Positions 1 through 9,167 of a DNA stretch of 64,000 bases are shown in pieces (position 1 is the stretch's first letter; the number at the start of each line of letters is the position of its first letter). The stretch is from Leptolyngbya sp. NIES-3755 (GTDB taxonomy: Bacteria > Cyanobacteriota > Cyanobacteriia > Leptolyngbyales > Leptolyngbyaceae): NCBI GenBank assembly GCA_001548435.1, contig AP017309.1, positions 186,001 through 250,000 on the forward strand, given 5' to 3'. The notes beneath the pieces were generated by a model. It had not been told where the DNA came from. It saw nothing but the letters and a program-made list of their open reading frames with translations, and did no database searches. The position numbers were made by a program, and so were the translations under genes.

Positions 1-787
1 AAGCAACCTCCAGAGATAACAAACGATCGACAATCCGCTGATACGGCTCAATTAGTTTTTCGGTTAAATCATCACGCTCTTTGGTGCTGTGATTTTCTTG
101 AATGTATCGATCAATAGGAATTCCTGCGAGTTGCGATTCCGTAAATTTAATTGAGCGAGGAACCGAATGAAAAAGATCGACACCCTCCACCTTTGACAAT
201 GAAACTAATGCTCCTTTGCTGATGTTAGTGTTGTCAGACATTGTAGGTAACACCCCCAGAATTTCCAATTCAGGGTTGGAGCGCGTTTGTACAGCTTGAA
301 TTGTGCTAAGAAGCTGCTTGTAACCTTTCGCCGAAAAATACTGACATTGAACAGGAATTAAGACGAGATCAGCAGCAGTGAGAGCAGAGTACGTCAAGCG
401 ACCCAACGAAGGCGGACAATCGATAAAAATGTAGTCGTATTGATTCAGCTTGCTGAGTTGCTCTTTGAGCATGAAATGCGAGTCAGGTGTAGCAATTAAC
501 TCTACTTCTTTCTGCGCCAACCCGATGTCAGCAGGAATGAGATCAATTCCCCATTGGGTTGAGAGAATAATGGCATTGGGATTTTGGCGCGTATCCAGGA
601 GATTGTAAGCAGTCAGTTGATCATCTAAAATCTCTCGAACACCGAGTCCATCAGTGCAATTTCCTTGAGGATCTAAGTCGATCGTTAGGCAAGCTTTTTC
701 TTGGCTAATCAACGAGGCAATCGCGAGTGTCGATGAAGTTTTCGCGACTCCTCCCTTCTGATTTGCGATCGCAACAATTTTGGTCAT
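1..787 (-). CDS. parA: ParA-family partition ATPase, C-terminus cut by window edge
   Basis: Reading from ATG at 787 on the minus strand the frame is open to base 1, giving about 262 residues without a stop. The N-terminus reads MTKIVAIANQKGGVAKTSS, a deviant Walker A of ParA/MinD/Soj ATPases with signature lysine K11 and K16-T17. A Walker A' region (TIDLDPQGNCTDGLG) and a Walker B (YDYIFIDCPPSLG) follow at the expected spacing. ParA proteins polymerise or form gradients on nucleoid DNA and move ParB-bound plasmid centromeres. Usual length is 250-300 residues, so only the tail is missing. No parB lies upstream in the window; it would be expected beyond the left edge. Two palindromic sites lie 144-229 bp upstream of the start and may be operators or parS-like sites. 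Confidence 0.93.
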   Translation of the reverse strand, partial: MTKIVAIANQKGGVAKTSSTLAIASLISQEKACLTIDLDPQGNCTDGLGVREILDDQLTAYNLLDTRQNPNAIILSTQWGIDLIPADIGLAQKEVELIATPDSHFMLKEQLSKLNQYDYIFIDCPPSLGRLTYSALTAADLVLIPVQCQYFSAKGYKQLLSTIQAVQTRSNPELEILGVLPTMSDNTNISKGALVSLSKVEGVDLFHSVPRSIKFTESQLAGIPIDRYIQENHSTKERDDLTEKLIEPYQRIVDRLLSLEVA

Positions 788-930
788 ACTTTTGAGGCTC
801 CTATTTCAAACTGCAAATTCGTCGAACAGAACATTATGATTTTGCTCACTTTCTAGCAGAACTGAATTCGGGGAGAAGCTGTATCTTGATAAGCCCTAGA
901 AATTGCGTAAGTTTTCCAAAAATCTTTGTG

Positions 931-1016
931 TACTGACAACGTTATCAGTACGAAGAGCAACGTCTTTTGAACTCAAGTAGCATCATGAAATTTGGGTAAT
1001 GACAACGTTATCAGTA
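931..1016. repeat. Two palindromic sites upstream of parA (operator or parS candidate)
   Basis: TACTGACAACGTTATCAGTA (931-950) is a 20-bp palindrome with one mismatched pair. Its 14-bp core TGACAACGTTATCA recurs at 1000-1013, with the shared right flank GTA. The copies are about 66 bp apart, direct in orientation, in the otherwise gene-free 788-1199 interval. Position and symmetry fit a ParA autoregulatory operator or a ParB site. I infer the role; only the repeat is seen. The rest of 788-1199 holds nothing I recognise. Confidence 0.6.
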
Positions 1017-1199
1017 GAAAAGAAATTTGGTAGAGACGACTCACGTTTCTCAATTTCTTATAGCTGTTGGAATCATAAGGCATTCTGCCATAAATCAGGG
1101 CAGTTGATTACAATTCGGCTGTTTTGCGTCAGGTTGCCCTAGAAATCAAAGAATAGAAGATTCATTACCTTTTCGATGCGGGAGATAGATTTGTTTGAA

Positions 1200-1544
1200 T
1201 CAAGATTTACTCAAATCGAGCTTTTTTCCGACATAACGACTTTTTAGTTTTCCATTTTCCCGCCAGTAAGCGTACCAGTACGGTCTGTGTAATTGTGCAT
1301 TCTTGCCCATGCACTTACAAGTTGGTTTGCCACAGCGAACTCGCTCCAATTGATAAAGTCGGTCATCTAAGTGCTGAACTTGTACAACTTCGCGATCATG
1401 CCGAGGTGAAATAGGTGCTAGAATTTGTTGCTGTTCTAGCTCGTGAATCACTGCTTCCAGTTCACCCTGCAACTGTTTTGCTTGCTCCAGGGTTAAATTA
1501 CCCAGGAGCTGACGAAATTTGGCAAGGGAAGACTGTTTTGGCAT
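1200..1544 (-). CDS. DUF6788-like small protein
   Basis: A 114-residue protein with a helical, probably coiled N-terminal half (LTLEQAKQLQGELEAVIHEL, about residues 17-36). The basic C-terminal part carries CGKPTCKC, HRPYWYAYW and GKLKSRYVGKKL, the pattern of DUF6788 proteins (cysteine cluster, Y/W-rich strand, lysine-rich strand). Function is unknown. The fold pattern looks nucleic-acid binding, but that is inference. The ATG at 1544 lies 2 bp from a TTTCTTATGTACA site, which on the coding strand reads TGTACATAAGAAAC-G-ATG, so the repeat overlaps the ribosome-binding position. It stands downstream of the BREX relic, on the same strand. Confidence 0.75.
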   Translation of the reverse strand: MPKQSSLAKFRQLLGNLTLEQAKQLQGELEAVIHELEQQQILAPISPRHDREVVQVQHLDDRLYQLERVRCGKPTCKCMGKNAQLHRPYWYAYWRENGKLKSRYVGKKLDLSKS

Positions 1545-1546
1545 CG

Positions 1547-1705
1547 TTTCTTATGTACAGTCGCGAGAGTCTTATGTACAAATTGCGGTGAGGCTACGAC
1601 AAATTGAGTTCTTACGTACTCAATACTGTACATAAGAAGTTTATTCAATCATTATAATAACGACTGACCCCACTCATCCCCGATTGTCTAAAACTTCTTA
1701 TGTAC
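1547..1705. repeat. Cluster of TTTCTTATGTACA sites, left flank of BREX relic
   Basis: Five copies or near copies occur in both orientations: 1547-1559 TTTCTTATGTACA, 1571-1580 CTTATGTACA, 1609-1619 TTCTTACGTAC, 1627-1638 TGTACATAAGAA (inverted) and 1695-1705 TTCTTATGTAC. The pair 1609-1638 forms a hairpin-capable dyad. The same site recurs at 5404-5743, on the far side of the BREX relic. The remaining bases to 2094 hold no gene I can support. Confidence 0.85.
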
Positions 1706-2094
1706 GATTAATAAATTCAATAACGTAGATAAGACAAGCTCAAGCGATTTATGATTACCTCTTCAGTCTTCAGCTATACAGCACACTGATTAGAGCAGAG
1801 AGATCCTTGAGCTTCTGTAGGGTTGAGTCTTGCGACAAAGTACTAAGGCTGTGATCCCGCTAGTTGATATTTTTATCCTTATATCAAACGTTTCATACGC
1901 TGCTGGGACAAATCATGCTTTTATGCTGTCGAAGACCGTCATGATTGCTTAGTTGATTTGCCAAGGAGAAAGCGAAGCCGCCATAAGACAGAAAGTATTA
2001 GTCGAAGACATTTTTCAGATGCGATCGCAGCTTCTAGCGCCTGATACATAGCTGCGTATTTCGGAAACCAAACTAAGGTTTGTCGGGACTAAAA

Positions 2095-3085
2095 CTAAGT
2101 TCGCCAACGACTCAAATCACCGGATTGTACTTTCAAGGCTTGAACACAGGTACGAATCAGCAGTTGATCCATGTCTTTAAAGGTGGCAGTCTTATACAAG
2201 GCATCCGGCGTTAAATGGTTGATGACATTTGCAATATTAAGTTCTTCAGACACGGATTGGCTCAATTCTTGCCAGCCTTTAGAATCTTGCTGATCACGCA
2301 TCCATTGTTCGATAAAAGCATAGGCGTGTTGTCCGGGCGTAATGAATGACTTGCCGTTCAAGTTGAGCGGGGAGCGCACCGTGAAGAGACCTTTCAAAAT
2401 GAGTAATTAGTAGGCGGATGAAGAACTTGAGCAGGCTGGGATTCGGATCGTGAAAATCAGTGTAGGTTTGAACCGTCTGCCAGAATGATTGGGCGGACAG
2501 AAATCGAGTCAAGTCTGCCCATAAAGGATTATCTGACTCTAGTAAGCCTGCTTGTAAGACTCGGCGCAGTAAGCTCGGCGCGTCGGGCATCTTTAGGTTG
2601 ACTAACACCGATTGCATCGCGAGGAGTAAATCTCGATCGCTAGTATCGGAAGGCAGTTTCATTGCCAAGAGTGCGTCAAGGTGTTTGCGGCTGTCGAAGA
2701 ATTTGAGGTGGTCTCGAATCGTGGTTTCTAGACTGCGCTGGCGAAAACCGAGTTCGGTGAAGATCAGAGCGGCGCGATCGGCAGAAAAAGACAGGGCGCT
2801 TTTTTGCAAATCCAGTAACTAATTTTCGTGGGGCAGAGGTTCTGGAAACGGGGCATATAAGAGAAAGTTTTGAGTGGGTTCTTGTATCAGCAGACGATAT
2901 TTCGTCATGAATGGGGTGCCTGCGAGTTAAAGTTTTTCGACGTTGGGTAGGGTGAGTTCGTCAAAGGTGTCTTGAAACTGCGCTTCGGGATCGTACCAAA
3001 ATACCACTCGTCGCCCGGAGTGCGCCCAACGGGTTTCATCCTGAAAAAGAGTTTGGAGGCTGGTTTGAATCCTTGCAGTGTTCAT
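2095..3085 (-). pseudogene. pglZ: pglZ (BREX type 1) remnant: two stop codons, one frameshift, truncated
   Basis: Three minus-strand pieces join into the start of a BREX-1 PglZ (alkaline-phosphatase-superfamily component of the phage-resistance complex). ATG at 3085 begins MNTARIQTSLQTLF, followed by RRVVFWYDPEAQF and ELTLPNVEKL, the usual PglZ N-terminus. An in-frame TAA follows EKL. The frame resumes with AGTPFMTKYRLLIQEP and NFLLYAPFPEPLPHEN, then a TAG where PglZ has tryptophan (HEN-W-LLDL), then FSADRAALIFTELGFRQRSL. Near 2400 the frame shifts to KGLFTVRSPLNLNGKSF and ends at 2095. Only about 330 of roughly 850 residues remain and the phosphatase domain is absent. It cannot make a working PglZ. 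The identification is by recognised sequence pattern and by gene order. Confidence 0.8.
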
Positions 3086-3093
3086 CGTTTGGG

Positions 3094-3546
3094 TTATGAC
3101 GCAATGGGCTGAGTGACGGCTGATAGAAACTCGATCAGTTGTTGGATCAGGGGGTGGCGTTGAAGGGCTTGGATCTGGTCGGGGGTGAGACGATCGAGCA
3201 TTTTTATCAGTTCAGTATTATCGACGTGCGATGAGGATAAGATCGACGCGATCGAGGGGGCTGCTAGAAAGACTTTGAACGGAACTTCTGGCGAACTTGC
3301 TGGATAAAGCATTGTATTGGTTAGCTCGATCTTTTCTTGAATCTCAGATCGGTTTTCAGTGTCTGCATCCAACACAATCGCGATCGGGCGATGACGATCG
3401 ATTAGTAGGGTGGCAGCGGCTGAGATGGCGGAGGCATTGCCATCTGCGGCATAAAAGCGAATGTTTTGGGTCAGCGCTGATGGCAGCAGATGTTCTAGGA
3501 TTGCGACATCTGTTGGGCGATCGGTGATTAAAAATGCAGCGGTCAT
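3094..3546 (-). CDS. TOPRIM-like acidic protein paired with the nuclease gene
   Basis: 150 residues, open and intact. The N-terminus (MTAAFLITDRPTDVAIL) and the strand-plus-acidic segment PIAIVLDADTENRSEI (about residues 54-69) resemble TOPRIM or DUF3226-type domains, in which a D-x-D binds metal; here the motif is LDADTE. The first TOPRIM glutamate is not obvious, so the assignment is tentative. The ATG overlaps the last four bases of the upstream nuclease gene, implying translational coupling, and the pglZ remnant begins 9 bp after its stop. The pair therefore looks like an insertion in a BREX operon between pglX and pglZ. Confidence 0.5.
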   Translation of the reverse strand: MTAAFLITDRPTDVAILEHLLPSALTQNIRFYAADGNASAISAAATLLIDRHRPIAIVLDADTENRSEIQEKIELTNTMLYPASSPEVPFKVFLAAPSIASILSSSHVDNTELIKMLDRLTPDQIQALQRHPLIQQLIEFLSAVTQPIAS

Positions 3547-4115
3547 ACGACTTCCTCCAGATCGATGCGATAAAAGGGAATGACTTGTTCAAGACAGATG
3601 CGGTACTTTCGGAGTAAGCTTCGCCGCATCGATTGCTGTCTCAGTGCGTAGTCGATCTCGCTCCCTTGCCAAAGTAAGATGGCTTGATTTGCATTGTACT
3701 GTGCCAGGATTAGGGCTGCTTCGGTGAATCTGGCGGTGCTAAACACAATTCCGATCGCGCCTGCGGGTCTGCGTAAGAGTTGGCTGCGAAGTTTTGCGAC
3801 AGGTTCGATGGCGACGTTGCTGGTTTGGTCTTTGCATTCGACGAGGCAAGAAAGCCCATCGCTGTAAACGGCTCCATCGATTTGCTCAAGGACGGTTCCG
3901 GCGATCGCGGTGGAATAGGGATATGTTACATCGGCTCCTTCGAGTTGAAAGGCGCGGATGATTAGGTATTCGAGGGCTTTGCCGGGTTCCCAATTAGGGA
4001 TGTCGCAGGCTTGGATTTGAGTCCAGAGATCCAGGAGTTGAGCGCGACCCTTGCGGTATCTGCGAAGCAGCGCGTAGGTTTCGATACGGCGTTGATATTC
4101 GGCGGCGGTGGTCAT
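3543..4115 (-). CDS. Mrr-like PD-(D/E)XK restriction endonuclease family protein
   Basis: 190 residues, intact. Residues about 45-100 show the restriction-endonuclease-like core: GKALEYLIIRAFQLEGADV (helix with conserved E), then EQIDGAVYSDGLSCLVECKDQ, where D (of QIDG), E and K (of VECK) form the D...ExK metal-binding triad. A later strand, GAIGIVFSTARFTEAAL, is typical of Mrr/REase proteins acting on DNA. It overlaps the next gene by 4 bp and lies in the BREX relic. Of the relic genes only this pair remains open. It could act as a stand-alone nuclease module or be a passenger; DNA cleavage is expected from the family, not shown. Confidence 0.72.
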   Translation of the reverse strand: MTTAAEYQRRIETYALLRRYRKGRAQLLDLWTQIQACDIPNWEPGKALEYLIIRAFQLEGADVTYPYSTAIAGTVLEQIDGAVYSDGLSCLVECKDQTSNVAIEPVAKLRSQLLRRPAGAIGIVFSTARFTEAALILAQYNANQAILLWQGSEIDYALRQQSMRRSLLRKYRICLEQVIPFYRIDLEEVV

Positions 4116-4142
4116 GCGGAATCGAACTTGTAACTTGTAGAT

Positions 4143-4515
<373 letters not shown>

Positions 4516-4519
<4 letters not shown>

Positions 4520-4900
4520 AGAACGATTCCGTCTTGGCGAATATTTCGCAGCAAGGGTGAGTTTTCGGTTTCAAAGCGCGGTGGCTTCGCCTAGCCGCAG
4601 GCAACGCGGAATGAAGAGTCGAGAAATGAGAAGATTGTGTTCTAGACACAGTTGGGCGATAAATTGGCTGGTGCGATTTAATTCTTCGCTGGCATTAACT
4701 GGATCTTCTAGAACGATGAGGATGTCGATGTCGGAGGCTGCTGTGGCTTCACCTCTTGCCTGGGAGCCGAATAGGACGATTCGATCGAGGCGGTCTTGAT
4801 ATTCGCGCTGAAGATAGTCTCGTAGGGGGGTGAGAATGGTCGTGATTTCGGGGTGAGTTGGGAGCGTAGGACGCTTTGAGTTTGAGGGTTTTGTTTCTAT
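4516..4900 (-). pseudogene. MNT-type nucleotidyltransferase, disrupted by a short repeat insertion
   Basis: The minus-strand frame from about 4900 reads DRLDRIVLFGSQARGEATAA then SDIDILIVLEDPVNASEEL. This is the nucleotidyltransferase signature (GSxARG...SDxD) of small MNT antitoxins that AMPylate HEPN toxins. At about 4576-4610 a GC-rich palindrome-like sequence interrupts the frame; beyond it the protein resumes in another frame as RFETENSPLLRNIRQDGIVL. No ATG is found at the expected start; ATA at 4900 may be a lost ATG. The neighbouring HEPN gene is also broken, so the pair is dead. Confidence 0.75.
4576..4610. repeat. Short GC-rich interspersed element inside the nucleotidyltransferase gene
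   Basis: GCGGTGGCTTCGCC followed by TAGCCGCAGGCAACGC interrupts an otherwise good protein reading frame and shifts it. Such small palindromic GC-rich sequences are common as interspersed repeats in filamentous cyanobacteria. No second copy was found by eye in this window; a similar but unrelated loop-like sequence lies near 5500. Confidence 0.5.
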
Positions 4901-5230
4901 TGTGATTGTCCTGCTTTTTTAACGAGATCGAGTTTCCATTGGGGTTTCTTTTCCAGGTCTGCCATTTTTAGGTCTGCGCCTTCATAGATAATGCCTTTGA
5001 AGCGGGTGTAGTTGTAGGCGACTCCATCGTCGAGATCGAGTTCGATGCGGGCATCGGCAAGGGTTTGGAGTTTGGCTTGGTAGTCGCGGAGTTCGAGTTG
5101 TTGGTCTTGGAAGTCGCGGAGGCAGCGGTTGAGGGATTTTTTGGTGGTGGCGTTGGCGTTGGTGAGTTGGGACTGGAGGCGATCGAGGAATGTCCTTCTC
5201 AAATAACTCAGAAATGTTGATCATGCTCAC
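4897..5230 (-). pseudogene. pglX: C-terminal remnant of BREX adenine methyltransferase PglX
   Basis: ATG at 5230 starts MSMINISELFEKDI. The frame then shifts near 5190-5200 into RTFLDRLQSQLTNANATTKK, KLQTLADARIELDLDDGV and YNYTRFKGIIYEGADL, ending at 4897. The IELDLDDGV...NY..F ending matches the tail of BREX-1 PglX proteins. The whole methyltransferase domain (usually over 1000 residues upstream) is missing. Directly downstream on the same strand come MNT/HEPN, nuclease/TOPRIM and pglZ, matching pglX-pglZ order in type 1 BREX. Identification is moderate because the tail is short. Confidence 0.6.
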
Positions 5231-5403
5231 AGCGATCGCTCCTGTCGAAGAATAAATGGAAAAGCTCGGTAATAATTATTGTCCGTCAATGTATTGAACA
5301 GCCGGAGTTCGTGCCCATCATAGGAGCCTGGAAAAAATATCATTGCTAATAGTTCTAGCTGTATTGCTCTATTAGCAAGCTAGAATTTTACTTGAAGCAC
5401 ATT

Positions 5404-5743
5404 GTCTTATGTAAAAAGTCGATTGTACATAAGAAATCTGAGATTGCTTTAGTAGAAAAGGTAACGATGTCGCGCCGAATATAAGAGTTTCGTAGGCGAC
5501 TGTTGCGCTGCTTCGCAAGCAACTATTCAAGTCCTTCAAGTTAAATTACAGCACCACGCTTGGTCTACCAAACTATGTTTGATAATTTCTTATGTACACA
5601 TAAGGCTTACATAAGAAAGAGGCTGGCTTGAATCCTCCGAATTTGTATCGACTCCGGAGATTTACGAAAGCGTACACTCCTTGATTGAACGAAATGCGAT
5701 CGCTCAATCATTTCTTATGTACAGCCACTTTGTACATAAGAAA
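5404..5743. repeat. TTTCTTATGTACA palindromes, right flank of BREX relic
   Basis: Three dyads. 5711-5743 is perfect: TTTCTTATGTACA, 7-nt spacer, TGTACATAAGAAA. 5586-5618 has arms TTTCTTATGTA and TACATAAGAAA. 5404-5436 is degenerate (GTCTTATGTA...TGTACATAAGAAA). They occupy the gene-free 5231-5771 interval ahead of the plus-strand nuclease gene and behind the minus-strand pglX relic. The sites are the same as at 1547-1705, suggesting one DNA-binding protein recognises both flanks. Confidence 0.88.
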
Positions 5744-5771
5744 CTGAAACGACACAAACGCTGTAAGCTAG

Positions 5772-6935
5772 ATGGGCAGGCTTATCACAGTCAGCATCTT
5801 CACAACACTGCTGTTGAATATGACTGAAACTCCTGGAAATGATTCATCGAATTTAGCAACCGACCGATACGAAGCAGTTTTGGCAGAAGTCAGCGCAATG
5901 CTTGAAGCGGCTCGCCACGAGGCAGCGAGAACGATTAATACCCTGATGACTGCAACCTATTGGGAACTTGGGCGGCGAATTGTTGAGCTAGAACAACAAG
6001 GAGCAGAGCGGGCGGAATACGGCAAGCGGATTGTTGAACGCCTCGCCAAAGATTTGTCCCCAAAGTTCGGACGAGGCTTTAAGAAAAGTAATTTGTTCCA
6101 GATGCGATCGTTTTACCTCGCCTACCCAGATGCGGCTCAATCCCTAGCTGGAGAAGCCACCAACATTTTCCAAACAGTGTCTGGAAAATTCCCGCTGCCC
6201 TGGTCGCATTACGTCAAACTGCTTTCAGTCAAAGACCCACAAGCGAGAGCATTCTATGAGGCAGAAGCGCTTAGGGGCGGCTGGTCGATCCGCCAATTGG
6301 GTCGCCAAATTTCGACGCAATTTTATGAACGAGCGCTCTTGTCACGTAATAAGGCAGCCATGCTAGAAAAATCGACACAACGCGATGCCAGAGACGCGAT
6401 CGCGCCAGAGGATGAACTGAAAGATCCGTTTGTCTTGGAGTTTCTGTCGCTCAAGGACGAATATTCAGAAAATGATTTAGAAGAAGCACTCATTCAACAC
6501 ATTGAGAGCTTTCTACTGGAACTGGGAAATGATTTCGCTTTTTTAGGACGGCAAAAACGGTTACGCATCGGGGATCAGTGGTTCAGAGTAGACTTACTCT
6601 TTTTCCATCGACGGTTACGCTGCCTTGTCATCGTCGAACTGAAATTAGGCGAGTTTTCCTATGCAGACGCTGGACAAATGCACCTGTATCTCAATTATGC
6701 GCGTGAGAATTGGATGTACGCTGACGAAAATCCGCCAGTCGGTTTGATTTTGTGTAATCGAAAAGATGAAGCGATCGCACATTATGCCCTCGAAGGTCTT
6801 CCCAATAAAGTAATGGCAGCCGAATACCAAATGGTGCTTCCCGATGAGAAGCTATTAGCAGCCGAATTAGAGCGCACGCGCAAAGCGTTAGAACAGCGAA
6901 AGCTGACAGAAAATGACCCAAACCAAAATGAGTAG
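5772..6935 (+). CDS. YhcG/DUF1016-type PD-(D/E)XK nuclease family protein
   Basis: 387 residues from 5772; ATG at 5820 (MTETPGNDSS) is an equally likely start because the first 16 residues are hydrophobic and unlike the family. The N-terminal DUF1016 part contains TYWELGRRIVELEQ, AEYGKRIVERLAKDLSPKFG and FKKSNLFQMRSFYLAYP. The C-terminal half holds a nuclease-like core: QKRLRIGDQWFRVDLLFFHR and LVIVELKLGEFSYADAGQM, with D and ExK of the PD-(D/E)XK fold. DUF1016 proteins are often linked to restriction-modification and defence loci. The perfect TTTCTTATGTACA dyad ends 28 bp before the first start, so the gene is probably controlled through it. Confidence 0.85.
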   Translation: MGRLITVSIFTTLLLNMTETPGNDSSNLATDRYEAVLAEVSAMLEAARHEAARTINTLMTATYWELGRRIVELEQQGAERAEYGKRIVERLAKDLSPKFGRGFKKSNLFQMRSFYLAYPDAAQSLAGEATNIFQTVSGKFPLPWSHYVKLLSVKDPQARAFYEAEALRGGWSIRQLGRQISTQFYERALLSRNKAAMLEKSTQRDARDAIAPEDELKDPFVLEFLSLKDEYSENDLEEALIQHIESFLLELGNDFAFLGRQKRLRIGDQWFRVDLLFFHRRLRCLVIVELKLGEFSYADAGQMHLYLNYARENWMYADENPPVGLILCNRKDEAIAHYALEGLPNKVMAAEYQMVLPDEKLLAAELERTRKALEQRKLTENDPNQNE

Positions 6936-6985
6936 TATGATGACTAGAAACTTATCTGTCATCTGGGATCTCTGGCTGTTGACGA

Positions 6986-9073
6986 ATGGCAAAATCATCT
7001 GGTTCAGGTACTTCTAGCGTTTACGATTTTGACCCTGGACATTTGCAGTACCAGGGTGAGCGATACATCACGCTAGAAGCCAATGATGTAGGAGAGGTAG
7101 TTATTCTCTCAGCACAGAAGGGCGAACCTGCTGCTTCTCAAATTCTCAAGCAGGCAAGTCAAGGTTATGACTGGGGCACACTCGTCAGCGAGATTCTGAC
7201 AGCAGATTATTTGTCTAAACTAATCGCCACACTCCGCGACAATTCTGATCTTCCAGAGTTAGTAACAAATCTACTTTTTCAACATTTGGTTAAGGTTTAT
7301 CAATACAAAGTTGAAACGACGTTGCAAAGTGAAGGGATTGATGCGATCGATACGAGTCTGCCTCATTTCAAATTGAATCGAAATCGCAAGCAGCACACCC
7401 AAAAGCTGGAACTTGCTTTTGATGATGAGCGGATCAAGGCGTACTTAAAAAATTCGTTGTCTGAATTCTTTAACCATGTCGGCTTCTGGGAAGAGTTCGC
7501 TAAAGCGATCGGGGCTAACTTGGTCGCGTGGGCAGTCGAACACTTAGAAGAGAAGCTGAGTTCAAGAGCGCTAAAGGCATTATCTCAAGATGAACTGATC
7601 GAGAGAATTAGTCAATTATTGACTGCGCTCAACTCCAAGGTATTACAAGAGAAGATTAGCTTCTTTGGGCAAGTTTACTCGCAGGACATTACTAAGAAGA
7701 TTATTCAAGGATTCAACCTTCCAGACTGTTCGTTACAAGAGATGGATAAGTTGCTGGGAATTAGGCAGCGTCCCTCTTTTAGCAGTAACCGCTCCTTGGA
7801 ATTTGATCCGATCGCAGTGATTCCGACCTCGATTCCGATCGCCAGCAGCATTCGCGCCCAGCTTCGTCCAGATTTGTGGCAGCAAAACTCTGATGATTTA
7901 GCGGTGTTCCAATATCGCAGCCGCTCTAATCCTAACAACTACATCGAACACTTCATTACAAATCCTGGTGATATTGAGATGATGCCGTGGGAAGCAGCAG
8001 AGCAAATCATCAACAAATTCGGATTTGACACGGTTAAATTACAACTTATCTTCGCGGCTCGAACCATGCAAGAAGACGAACCGTGGAACAGCACATTCAC
8101 ATTGAAAGCAACAGACATTGTTCAGCTTTTAGGTTGGGATCGAAATCACAATACAACATTAGCTGAAAAACGTAGCGCAGTTGCTAGTACAGCCTATGCC
8201 TTATCTTGTATGCTCGTAAAATCCGTTTGGGTTGAAGGCAGGGGAAAGAAGAAAGTTGATGCAAGTACACCGATCGGCAGAATGTGGGATGTGCTGATCG
8301 ACATTCATGGGCAGATGGATTGGTTGAGTAGCAAAATCGAAAAGCCGGAGGAAGTTTACATTACCGTTAGCCCTGGCTTATGGACAAAGCACTTTCTCAA
8401 CCGTGCTGGAAGCCGTGCTAAAGAGGCATTGCATCAATTTGGATACCTCGCACAAGACATCCTTAGAATCGACCCATATCACAACGAAATGGCGCTTCGG
8501 TTAGCGATTCAACTGACGCTCGATTCTCGCATTCGAGTCAGAAATCAAAATCCTTACGATTACCAGGTTGTTAGCTTACTGGAAGAAGTATTGCCCAAAC
8601 TTGAAATCGAGAAGGCACTACAAGACAAACACAAAGCGCGTGATCTGAAGAATCGCTGGAACAAGGCTCTAGAACTATTATTGAGTTTGGGATGGCAGAT
8701 TGAGTTTGATCCCAAAACTTATCCTGACTGGCTCCAACCTAGTAGCATTGCACCGAAACCGGACGATTGGCGAAAGATTCGGGTGATCGATCGCTTACTG
8801 CAAGCCAAGTTAACGATCAAACCCCCTCACCCGATTCCGAGTCTTCTTGCAGGAATCAAGGACCCGAAGAAGCCAAAAGCGATCGCTCCAACTCCGGCGC
8901 AAGAGTTGACAGGAGAAGAAATTCGCAAAGCCCGCGAGGAGCAGGGATGGAGCCGTAAAGAGTTGGGCGGATTTATGGATCTCAGTGCAGACTACATCGG
9001 GAAATTAGAACGGGGCGATCGCGTCGTTACACCAGAACTTGAAGCAAGAATCCGCAAACTGTTACGCCTCTGA
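6986..9073 (+). CDS. Large HTH protein beside iterons; candidate replication initiator
   Basis: 695 residues. The C-terminus (about 640-693) is an Xre/Cro-type HTH: EEIRKAREEQGWSRKELGGF then LSADYIGKLERGDRVVTPEL. The middle (about 360-560), with TFTLKATDIVQLLGWD, AEKRSAVASTAYALSCMLVK and IGRMWDVLIDIHGQ, has the helical style of winged-helix plasmid initiators, but I cannot name the family. It lies directly upstream of an iteron array (9168-9930) and a primase-like gene, so initiation or copy control is the best guess. The start is chosen at the first ATG after the YhcG stop (about 50 bp). It could equally be a regulator. Confidence 0.55.
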   Translation: MAKSSGSGTSSVYDFDPGHLQYQGERYITLEANDVGEVVILSAQKGEPAASQILKQASQGYDWGTLVSEILTADYLSKLIATLRDNSDLPELVTNLLFQHLVKVYQYKVETTLQSEGIDAIDTSLPHFKLNRNRKQHTQKLELAFDDERIKAYLKNSLSEFFNHVGFWEEFAKAIGANLVAWAVEHLEEKLSSRALKALSQDELIERISQLLTALNSKVLQEKISFFGQVYSQDITKKIIQGFNLPDCSLQEMDKLLGIRQRPSFSSNRSLEFDPIAVIPTSIPIASSIRAQLRPDLWQQNSDDLAVFQYRSRSNPNNYIEHFITNPGDIEMMPWEAAEQIINKFGFDTVKLQLIFAARTMQEDEPWNSTFTLKATDIVQLLGWDRNHNTTLAEKRSAVASTAYALSCMLVKSVWVEGRGKKKVDASTPIGRMWDVLIDIHGQMDWLSSKIEKPEEVYITVSPGLWTKHFLNRAGSRAKEALHQFGYLAQDILRIDPYHNEMALRLAIQLTLDSRIRVRNQNPYDYQVVSLLEEVLPKLEIEKALQDKHKARDLKNRWNKALELLLSLGWQIEFDPKTYPDWLQPSSIAPKPDDWRKIRVIDRLLQAKLTIKPPHPIPSLLAGIKDPKKPKAIAPTPAQELTGEEIRKAREEQGWSRKELGGFMDLSADYIGKLERGDRVVTPELEARIRKLLRL

Positions 9074-9167
9074 TATTTCAAATCAACATGAGACAAAATA
9101 TTGTCTTTTCTTCATTGCGTCTCTTTGTCAAGCTTCCATCGGTGCAAGGATTTCAGCATTCCTGAAC

